A stretch of 6,928 nt of DNA. It comes from Pontiella sp. (lineage in GTDB: Bacteria; Verrucomicrobiota; Kiritimatiellia; Kiritimatiellales; Pontiellaceae). Under the pieces are notes generated by a model. It was not told the origin of the DNA. It saw only the letters and a program-made list of their open reading frames with translations, and did not search any database. Position 1 is the stretch's first letter; every line of letters begins with the position of its first letter. Made by a program: the position numbers and the translations under genes. Shown one piece after another: positions 1 through 5,271 of this stretch. The DNA is taken from positions 1 through 6,928 of the forward strand of contig JAOZKS010000142.1 in assembly GCA_029935255.1 (NCBI GenBank), in the 5' to 3' direction.

Positions 1-671
1 CTTTTATTCTTAATAAAATCCAACATCTCATCTCGAAATGCCGTGTCTCCCATTACCCATCCACGTTGCAACACCCGACGCGCCTGTAATAACTCCTCTG
101 ACCGGTCAGGATCTAGTTCTTCAACTGTTCGTTGATTTATATATGCCGCATATTCATTTCCATTACGTGCGTTCACAGAGCTCATTACACGCTTCACACT
201 CAGCCATTTTGGCTTTCGCATCCGCCTATTTGAAAAATAGCGACAGCTACTCCACTTATAAATGGATGGATTACTACACATCTTCGCTCGAACAGGGTTT
301 AAATGAATATATGAACTCACCGTGGAAAAATAAGAATCTTCCTCTGGGTCAATAATTAACGATTTATACCGCCCTTGAAACAGATGCCCTCTCTGTCGGT
401 TTTCAGAATTAAATCGTTGGGTATATGTTCCCTGCAACCACTTCATCCCCGCCACCAGATTCGCCTCAGGAGTTTCTAGCAAAATATGATAATGATTATC
501 CATCAGGACAAAGGCATGGACTATCCAGCCCGTCTGATCGCACGACTCTCCCAGCGTTTTAAGAAAAGCATCTCGATCTCGATCCGCCAGAAAAATGGCA
601 TCACCATTATTTCCTCGGCACATCACATGATATACCGCCCCCGCATATTCCACTCTTACTGTTCTAGCCAT
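1..671 (-). CDS. REP-associated tyrosine transposase (RAYT, Y1_Tnp/HUH type), 3' end outside window
   Basis: Reading the minus strand from the ATG at 671-669 gives an uninterrupted frame of 223 codons that runs off the window start, so the C-terminus is missing. The N-terminus (MARTVRVEYAGAVYHVMCRG) is the usual opening of RAYT proteins. The metal-binding HxH motif is H60-Y61-H62 within MDNHYHILLETP. It is followed by GHLFQGRYKS (95-104) and by SYIHLNPVRA (120-129), where Y121 is the likely catalytic tyrosine by comparison with the YIYINPV segment of E. coli RAYT. The family nicks and rejoins single-stranded DNA at small palindromic REP repeats. All motifs are intact, so the visible part could be active. 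An AGAGG sits only 1 base before the ATG, too close for a normal ribosome site, so translation may be weak. The gene is more A+T-rich than the rest of the window, which fits acquisition. Candidate target repeats lie just upstream. Confidence 0.94.
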   Translation of the reverse strand, partial: MARTVRVEYAGAVYHVMCRGNNGDAIFLADRDRDAFLKTLGESCDQTGWIVHAFVLMDNHYHILLETPEANLVAGMKWLQGTYTQRFNSENRQRGHLFQGRYKSLIIDPEEDSYFSTVSSYIHLNPVRAKMCSNPSIYKWSSCRYFSNRRMRKPKWLSVKRVMSSVNARNGNEYAAYINQRTVEELDPDRSEELLQARRVLQRGWVMGDTAFRDEMLDFIKNK

Positions 672-710
672 ACCTCTACTTTTAAAATAAAAAACAAACC
701 TCTACAAGCA

Positions 711-725
711 CAATGTTACAATGTT
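711..725. repeat. Short tandem repeat CAATGTT(A) x2
   Basis: CAATGTT occurs at 711-717 and again at 719-725, an 8-bp period abutting the GGGCTGACCC repeats. A second 8-bp direct repeat, ACCTCTAC, lies at 672-679 and 698-705. Both are in the leader of the transposase gene and may be leftovers of insertion or regulatory sites; they are short enough to be chance. Confidence 0.4.
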
Positions 726-726
726 C

Positions 727-760
727 GGGCTGACCCTTTTTTGGGGCTGACCCTTTTTTT
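727..760. repeat. Tandem 17-bp repeat (GGGCTGACCC + T-tract), two copies
   Basis: Units 727-743 and 744-760 each read GGGCTGACCCTTTTTT plus one base and match at 16 of 17 positions. Read toward the transposase they are AAAAAAGGGTCAGCCC repeats. The core has 3-bp GGG/CCC arms around CTGA. Their position about 55-90 bases upstream of the RAYT start suggests repeats tied to that transposase or to its promoter region. I recall similar GGGTCAG-type motifs in front of RAYT-like genes in other genomes, but this is memory, not a search result. Confidence 0.8.
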
Positions 761-820
761 GATTTGTTACCTATGCCCTCGGATCGCACCCTTTCGACTT
801 TCGTCACTAAAATAATAGGA

Positions 821-848
821 CTGACACCAACTCCGTCACGGATGTCAG
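821..848. repeat. Nested inverted repeat, REP-like palindrome
   Basis: The outer arms are CTGACA (821-826) and TGTCAG (843-848). Inside lies a second, near-perfect palindrome, TCCGTCACGGA (832-842). The strand could fold into a stem of 6 bp stacked on a 5-bp stem with a five-base bulge on one side. The left edge (AGGACTGACACC, 817-828) resembles the GGGCTGACCC repeats 60 bases away. This is a plausible REP-type target of the neighbouring transposase. It lies downstream of the sulfatase but has no T-tract in the right place to be a standard terminator. Confidence 0.45.
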
Positions 849-873
849 GGGCGCAGGTTGTGATCGAGGAACG

Positions 874-896
874 TAGATCCGGGGTCACCCATTATA
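874..896. repeat. Left copy of direct repeat flanking the sulfatase
   Basis: This copy reads TAGATCC-GGGGTCACCC-ATTATA. It aligns in the same orientation with 2434-2454 at 18 of 21 positions with one 2-base gap. It lies immediately downstream of the sulfatase stop codon. The two copies bracket the gene and nothing else, suggesting a cassette boundary or a dispersed repeat family. Confidence 0.45.
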
Positions 897-900
897 GGTT

Positions 901-2367
901 CTATTTGGCGTTCGGCAAATCCTGCCGTTGGCTGTTGCGCTCTCGTTCCAAGATGGCGTTTAAACGCGTGAATTTTTCGGGATGGCGTTTTGCCAGATCT
1001 TCGCGTTCGCCGGGATCGGTGTTCAGGTTGAACAGCAGGAGCTTCTTTTTCTCCGGCACCAGCTTCCAGCCGTCGCGGGTGATGACGGTGCTGTTGTCGA
1101 CAAAGATATAGTCATGTTCCGGCGAGGATTTGCCATAGAGCGTCGGCAGCCATGAAAGCCCGTCCTTGCCGTCGGGCATCGGTACGGCGGCGAGCGCGGC
1201 GAGCGTGGGCATAAAGTCATAGTTGGCCGTCAGCCGGTCGTTGGTGGTTCCGGCGGCGATGCGCCCCGGCCAGCGGGCAATCAGCGGTACGCTTACCCCG
1301 CCTTGAAACGGAGTCCATTTCTTCCCGGCCAAATCCCGCGATCCTTTAAAGATGTCCTCTTCGCCATGGTATTGCCGGTTGCGGGTCTCGCGCTTCGTGG
1401 AGCGATCCAAATAATAGATCCCGTGGCCGTTGTCGGCGGTGAAGAAAACGATGGTGTTTTTATCCAACCCCAGCTTCTTGAGCTCGGCCATGATTATCCC
1501 GACATGGTCGTCGAGCATGATGACCATCGAGGCATATTCTTTTTCAACATCGGAGAGGCGTTCATCGTTCGCAACGGCGGGATGTACCTCGGGAATATCG
1601 ACCGGCCCGTGCGGCAGCTGGGTCGAATGGTAGAGAAAGAACGGGCGATCCTTGTTTTCGCGGATGAACGCCAGAAGCTCCTTGAGGAAAACCTCTTGCG
1701 AATAGGTAACCTTTCCCGTGTGGTCGCGCCGGATCTTAGTCCTTTCGGGGCCGTAGGTTTCCACGGTCTTTCCCGCATCGAGGTGCGTATTTCCGGGTAG
1801 CATCAGCTTCTCGCCATCCTTCCACAGATAGGTGGGATAGAAGCCGTGCGCCCGCTGGTGGTCGTAGTAGCCGACATAGTGGTTCCACCCGTGGCGGACG
1901 AGCCGCTCGTGGCTCGTCTGGAACCCCCAGTCCAGCTTGCCGAACTGCCCGGTAACATAGCCCGCCTGCTGGGCCAGCTGGGCGAGGAACACCTCGCCGT
2001 CGGCGGCCTGGATCTGCTGGGCCAGAAAGGTCTCCAGCTTCTGTTGCGTGAGCTCGCCCCTGTCCATCTTGAGGGTCTGCCCGGCGCGGCTAATGTTCCA
2101 TGCCCCGCGATGGCCATCGTGCAACCCGGTCAGCAGGCTTGCCCGCGCCGGGGCGCAGTATGTGCAGCCGTGGGCATAGGTAAAGCGCATGCCCTCGTCG
2201 GCCAGCCGGTCAATGTTGGGGGTCTTGATAATCTGCTGGCCATAGCAACCCAGCAGTCCCGCCCCAAGGTCGTCGGCGTAGATCAGGACAATATTGGGAG
2301 GCCGCTTGGTTGGCGCGGCGTTCGCCAAGGTCGATATGCTAAACAGGATTAGAATTGCTCGTTTCAT
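901..2367 (-). CDS. Exported formylglycine-dependent sulfatase (S1 family)
   Basis: A 488-residue protein that should hydrolyse sulfate esters, probably on a sulfated glycan; the exact substrate cannot be read from sequence. A signal peptide (MKRAILILFSISTLANA) ends near residue 18. The metal-binding D32-D33 lies in IYADDLG. The sulfatase signature is C71-A-P-A-R75 followed by ASLLTG, with C71 the residue converted to formylglycine. The second metal pair is D312-N313 (FFTADNGHG), and G348-K-K-W..F.GG (to about 357) supplies the active-site lysine before the family's VPLIARWPG strand. The length is normal for S1 arylsulfatases and no key residue is missing. AGGAAG at 2375-2380 stands 7 bases before the ATG and fixes the start. 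A cysteine-type sulfatase in an anaerobe would need a radical-SAM maturase (anSME); none is in this window. The gene is transcribed away from the redox operon, and short direct repeats flank it. Confidence 0.97.
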   Translation of the reverse strand: MKRAILILFSISTLANAAPTKRPPNIVLIYADDLGAGLLGCYGQQIIKTPNIDRLADEGMRFTYAHGCTYCAPARASLLTGLHDGHRGAWNISRAGQTLKMDRGELTQQKLETFLAQQIQAADGEVFLAQLAQQAGYVTGQFGKLDWGFQTSHERLVRHGWNHYVGYYDHQRAHGFYPTYLWKDGEKLMLPGNTHLDAGKTVETYGPERTKIRRDHTGKVTYSQEVFLKELLAFIRENKDRPFFLYHSTQLPHGPVDIPEVHPAVANDERLSDVEKEYASMVIMLDDHVGIIMAELKKLGLDKNTIVFFTADNGHGIYYLDRSTKRETRNRQYHGEEDIFKGSRDLAGKKWTPFQGGVSVPLIARWPGRIAAGTTNDRLTANYDFMPTLAALAAVPMPDGKDGLSWLPTLYGKSSPEHDYIFVDNSTVITRDGWKLVPEKKKLLLFNLNTDPGEREDLAKRHPEKFTRLNAILERERNSQRQDLPNAK

Positions 2368-2433
2368 TTTAGTTCTTCCTTATTGGAGTTGGGTTTTGCA
2401 GGACCCGCTGCGCTGACCGTTTCCCACCATGCA

Positions 2434-2454
2434 TAGATTAGGGGTCGCCCTATA
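2434..2454. repeat. Right copy of direct repeat flanking the sulfatase
   Basis: This copy reads TAGATTA-GGGGTCGCCC-TATA and matches the copy at 874-896. It also holds a small inverted repeat, TAGGG (2439-2443) and CCCTA (2448-2452) around GTCG, which could form a 5-bp hairpin. It lies about 70 bases upstream of the sulfatase start, so an operator role is an alternative explanation. Confidence 0.45.
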
Positions 2455-2508
2455 AATTAATGCTCTTGTCTTTCGAAACCCTTCATGCCCCCCCTCACGG
2501 AGGATTCG

Positions 2509-2522
2509 ATCCGGGCCCGGAT
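2509..2522. promoter_or_regulatory. Perfect 14-bp palindrome, possible operator
   Basis: ATCCGGGCCCGGAT reads the same on both strands with no spacer. It sits between the divergent sulfatase and redox operons, about 140 bases from the former's start and 200 from the latter's. It may be a dimeric regulator site; no particular regulator can be named. Confidence refers to the role, as the palindrome itself is certain. Confidence 0.3.
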
Positions 2523-2635
2523 AACGATTTTATTTTCTCGCCCCTATTAATCAATGACGGATGGGGAACGCATCATATGTACAGACGCGGGCATAAATCC
2601 CGATCTTGGAGTTTTGTCTAAAGTAGCGCGGGGAT

Positions 2636-2664
2636 CGTTTTTTAGTAGTACTGAATATTATAAT
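2636..2664 (+). promoter_or_regulatory. Candidate promoter of the NHL-led operon
   Basis: A perfect TATAAT lies at 2659-2664 in an A+T-rich patch, and transcription from it would begin near 2671, leaving a leader of about 40 bases before the ATG at 2710. The -35 position (about 2636-2641, CGTTTT) matches the consensus poorly, so it would need an activator, or the box is chance. Confidence 0.35.
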
Positions 2665-2709
2665 TAACTTATGGTGATTGCTTTTACTTCAATAGCGGAG
2701 ACTTCCACC

Positions 2710-3618
2710 ATGAAATTGGGACAACTTATTCTCTTTTCCGTGCTGCTATCAACGGCGGCCATGGCGAACTACTCTATTGAAGGGCAGATCGGTAAAGGCC
2801 GGTTGGGCTCCATCAGCCAAATCGCCATCGGCGCGGGCGACACCCTCTGCGTGCTGGAAAAGACCGGCAAGGTAACGATCTTCAAGCCGGACGGCTCGCT
2901 TGCATCAACCCTCGATACAGGCATGCAAAACACGGGAGCCATCGCCGTGGATTCCGCCGGGAACATCCATGTCTTCTCCACCCTGACCAAAGAGAAGAAA
3001 GTTAAAGTCGGAGCGCGCATGCGCACGGTACAGATCCCGATCGGCGTTGAATGCGGTGTATTCGATGCCTCGGGCAAAAAACTAAAAATGACTCGGTTCG
3101 ATAATTTGATATCGGCCAAGGCCGCGCGAATTGTTGGCGACAAACTGGTGGTGGCCGATCTCACGGCGCGGGCGCTCGTGTTTATGGATACAGAAACGGG
3201 AAAAGAGACGGGGCGAATCAAAAAAGGCCTGCGCCTCTGCTGCGGCATCTTTGATTTCTGCGAGGCTCCCGACCATACCGTAGCCGTCTCCAACCTCGGG
3301 GCCTTCAAGCTTCAGCAGTTCAGCCTCGATGGAACCCTCCTGAAAGAATTCGGCAAGCGCGGGCGTGGAATGGACGATTTCCAAGGGTGCTGCAACCCCG
3401 TCAGCGCGGGCTACCTCCCCGACGGCCGCATTCTCACTGTGGAAAAAGATCCGACCCGCATCAAGATCTACGAGGCCAACGGAGACCATGCCCAACAGAT
3501 CGAAGGCGTTGAAGAGCTCGTGAAAGGCTGCGAATTCATCCCCGTGGCAATCGACAGCAAGGGCACCATCTATCTAGCCGCCAACACCAAAGGATACATC
3601 GTAAAGCTTGTTCCCTGA
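2710..3618 (+). CDS. Exported NHL/beta-propeller protein with vicinal cysteines
   Basis: A 302-residue protein. The chosen ATG (2710) has GGAG at 2697-2700, 9 bases upstream, and begins a clean signal peptide (MKLGQLILFSVLLSTAAMA, cleavage after A19); an ATG at 2671 would only add an unsupported 13-residue extension. The mature part is a series of NHL-like propeller strands: repeated hydrophobic segments ending in DxxGxxxxF/Y patterns, for example AIAVDSAGNIHVF (77-89), FSLDGTLLKEFGKRGRG (204-220) and GYLPDGRILTVE (234-245). Propellers of this kind usually bind proteins or ligands outside the cytoplasm and are not diagnostic for an enzyme. Unusual are the vicinal cysteine pairs C177-C178 and C227-C228, plus C47, C115, C184 and C274, which could form disulfides or bind metal. 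It is the first gene of a probable operon, with 29 bases to the next reading frame. The fold is fairly secure; the function is unknown. Confidence 0.85.
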   Translation: MKLGQLILFSVLLSTAAMANYSIEGQIGKGRLGSISQIAIGAGDTLCVLEKTGKVTIFKPDGSLASTLDTGMQNTGAIAVDSAGNIHVFSTLTKEKKVKVGARMRTVQIPIGVECGVFDASGKKLKMTRFDNLISAKAARIVGDKLVVADLTARALVFMDTETGKETGRIKKGLRLCCGIFDFCEAPDHTVAVSNLGAFKLQQFSLDGTLLKEFGKRGRGMDDFQGCCNPVSAGYLPDGRILTVEKDPTRIKIYEANGDHAQQIEGVEELVKGCEFIPVAIDSKGTIYLAANTKGYIVKLVP

Positions 3619-3647
3619 AGCCGGAGAACACGCCTGAATAACGAACC

Positions 3648-4517
3648 ATGACCACGGAATTTCGAATGAATACGTTCTTACTTTTACTCTCATCGGTGGG
3701 TATTGCGTTCCTCTCCGGTTGCACCACGCCCCCGGCCCCCGGCTCACGGCCTTTGAAGCTCGCCGTCAACGATATCTACTGCATGGATACCGCCTGCTCC
3801 TGCGTCCACGATGTCGCGGCACGCACCTATCCCGCAATGCTCGAAAAGCTGAAAACGGAATATGGCATCGACCTGCAACTCGTCTATTTTTCCGAAACCT
3901 ACCAGCTTGAAGACGCCATTGCTTCAGGCGAATACGACGGCGCGCTCTGCAAGCCTTGGTATGCCTTGCGCCATGAAAAGGAAGCCGGTGCGGACTTCCG
4001 CCGCATCGTCGATGTGCTCGACCCCAACAACAACCGCTGGCTCACCGGGATCGTGGTGGTTCCCGCAGAGTCCCCCATCCAAACGCTGGAAGGGCTGACC
4101 GGAAAGCACCTCTATATGGGTCAAGCCGATGCCTATGAAAAGCATCATGCCGCCATACGGCTACTCGAACAAAAGGGGGTGCGACCGGGGAAAATCGACA
4201 CCAATGCCAGCTGCGGCGAAAATGTCGGCGTGTTGCTCGACGAAGTGGCCGATGCCGCCGTCCTGAGCGACTACGCCCTCTCCGCCGACTGCGCAGTAGA
4301 CTTTGCCAGGGCGGAGGATTTCCGGGTCCTCGCCACAACCGAGCGCATCCCGCTCACTTCGCTCCTGCTCGACATGAACAAGGTCGCCGCCGCGGAAGCC
4401 GACCGCCTGCAACAGGCGCTGCTCGCCCTCTCCGGGAAAAACGCCCCCGAAACCCTGCTCGGCAACGGATTTGTCGAGCCCACCCCGTGGACCCCCCCGG
4501 AACTGGAGCAAGAATGA
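3648..4517 (+). CDS. PhnD-like periplasmic substrate-binding lipoprotein, cysteine-rich
   Basis: A 289-residue protein whose leader ends in the lipobox L-S-G-C25, so it should be lipid-anchored outside the cytoplasmic membrane. The mature part resembles the PhnD/SsuA/transferrin-like binding family: a first strand (LKLAVNDIY, 36-44), GEYDGALCKPWYA (94-106), VVVPAESPIQTLEGLTGKHL (136-155, the usual second-lobe entry) and EVADAAVLSDYAL (199-211). Relatives bind phosphonate, phosphite, or, in AioX, arsenite. The ligand here is unknown. The mature N-terminus carries C45-x4-C50-x-C52-x2-H54, an unusual metal- or cofactor-like cluster, with further cysteines at 101, 189 and 215. No ABC permease or ATPase is adjacent, so binding without transport is possible. 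A second start at 3666 has a weak GGA 7 bases upstream but gives a leader without a basic residue; 3648 keeps R6 and is preferred only slightly. The stop overlaps the next start (ATGA). Confidence 0.85.
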   Translation: MTTEFRMNTFLLLLSSVGIAFLSGCTTPPAPGSRPLKLAVNDIYCMDTACSCVHDVAARTYPAMLEKLKTEYGIDLQLVYFSETYQLEDAIASGEYDGALCKPWYALRHEKEAGADFRRIVDVLDPNNNRWLTGIVVVPAESPIQTLEGLTGKHLYMGQADAYEKHHAAIRLLEQKGVRPGKIDTNASCGENVGVLLDEVADAAVLSDYALSADCAVDFARAEDFRVLATTERIPLTSLLLDMNKVAAAEADRLQQALLALSGKNAPETLLGNGFVEPTPWTPPELEQE

Positions 4518-5146
4518 TTGACCGTAAAGAATTCATGCGCCGCAGCGGCCATGCCCTTGGACTCGCGGCACTCACCGCCGCCACCGCACGCATCCTTGCC
4601 AAGCCTTCGGACGATGCCGAGTTCATCGCCCAGAACCGCCGCTTTGCATGGCAGATCGACCCCGAAAGATGTACCTCCTGCGGCCTCTGCGAAACGACCT
4701 GCATCCGAAAACCCTCCGCCGTCAAAGCCCTCAACGATCCCAAGAAATGCTCCAACTGCGTCGTCTGCTACGGGCACATCACCGACTCGAAAATCGACTC
4801 GGACAAAATCGACACCGAAGGCGAGCGCGTCTGCCCGGTCGATGCCGTCGTTCGGAAAAACTTCAGCGGCGGAATCGATGGCCTATTTCTCTACTCCAAC
4901 AACTCCAAGCTCTGTGTCGGCTGCGGAAAATGCACCAAGCGTTGCAACGAACACGGATCGAAATCCATGTTCCTCGTCATCCGCCCCGACCTCTGCCTCG
5001 GCTGCAACGAATGCACCATCGCCAACGCCTGCCCGGAAAACGCCATCGAGCGCATCCCGCGCGAATCGGTCGACGACTATCGCGGCGACTATCTCTTCGA
5101 CTCCCTCGACCGCTTCGACTTCTACGACATGGAGGAAGGCGCTTGA
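4514..5146 (+). CDS. NapG-like periplasmic ferredoxin with four [4Fe-4S] clusters
   Basis: A 210-residue electron carrier with sixteen cluster cysteines in four groups: C53-x2-C-x2-C-x3-C63; C79-x2-C-x2-C85 with C107-P; C134-x2-C-x2-C-x3-C144; and C161-x2-C-x2-C-x5-C173-P. This matches NapG/NrfC/DmsB-type proteins that relay electrons one cluster to the next. The N-terminus (DRKEFMRRSGHALGLAALTAA, residues 3-23) looks like a Tat leader but has RK rather than the twin arginine, so Tat export is likely but not certain; if not exported it may stay as a membrane anchor. The ATG lies in an ATGA overlap with the preceding stop, with GGAG at 4505-4508 five bases before it, implying translational coupling. 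The next gene is a NapH-like membrane protein, the expected partner: NapG and NapH form a quinol dehydrogenase. No nitrate reductase (NapA/B) is present, so the partner acceptor is different or elsewhere. Confidence 0.92.
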   Translation: MIDRKEFMRRSGHALGLAALTAATARILAKPSDDAEFIAQNRRFAWQIDPERCTSCGLCETTCIRKPSAVKALNDPKKCSNCVVCYGHITDSKIDSDKIDTEGERVCPVDAVVRKNFSGGIDGLFLYSNNSKLCVGCGKCTKRCNEHGSKSMFLVIRPDLCLGCNECTIANACPENAIERIPRESVDDYRGDYLFDSLDRFDFYDMEEGA

Positions 5147-5271
5147 TCCGATTACCGCATCCACGCTTTCCCTCGCTCCGCTCAGGTGAAGCGTGCTCTA
5201 CACGATCGAGCGGGAAACTAGGGAGCAGCAACGTTTCACCCCGCAGAGGCCAGCGTTATCCCAGTGTGTCC
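5147..5271. other. Intergenic gap with inverted repeat inside the redox operon
   Basis: This 125-base spacer separates the NapG-like and NapH-like genes, the only wide gap in the first four genes. It contains CACGCTT (5162-5168) and AAGCGTG (5189-5195), perfect 7-bp arms around a 20-base loop. No T-tract follows, so it is not a typical terminator. It may be a REP-type insertion, an RNA-processing or stability element, or an attenuator adjusting the amount of the membrane protein. Confidence 0.55.

Larger units (their letters stand above)
2368..2709. other. Gene-free divergent intergenic region
   Basis: This 342-base stretch separates the minus-strand sulfatase from the plus-strand operon and must carry promoters for both. 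I see no credible gene or RNA gene. It holds the sulfatase ribosome site (2375-2380), the right flanking repeat (2434-2454), a perfect palindrome (2509-2522), and a TATAAT box with A+T-rich surroundings (2651-2668). An ATG at 2671 opens in frame with the NHL gene but has no ribosome site. Confidence 0.7.

Noticed and set aside
727..760. Rho-independent terminator, because GGG/CCC arms are followed by a T-run
   Set aside because: The stem is only 3 bp, and no plus-strand gene precedes it; a tandem repeat explains the pattern better.
486..815. Plus-strand open frame of 109 codons
   Set aside because: It lies mostly antisense to the intact transposase, which has family motifs throughout, and it runs across the repeat region; it has no recognisable domain.
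1303..1800. Plus-strand open frame of 165 codons antisense to the sulfatase
   Set aside because: It is a shadow of the G+C-rich sulfatase coding sequence, with no ribosome site and no domain, as is the 168-codon frame at 1846-2352.
4093..4107. Another copy of the GGGCTGACC repeat
   Set aside because: The match is inside the PhnD-like coding sequence (encoding GLTGK), a normal conserved part of the protein, and it lacks the T-tract.
3648..4517. Phosphonate or phosphite ABC uptake system
   Set aside because: Only a binding-protein-like gene is present; no permease or ATPase is adjacent, and the iron-sulfur neighbours point to a different role.
4648..5271. N-terminal extension of the NapH-like protein into the NapG-like gene
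   Set aside because: The frame is open upstream of 5272, but the translated part is an arginine-rich out-of-frame reading of the ferredoxin gene. The ATG at 5272 starts a proper exported leader.
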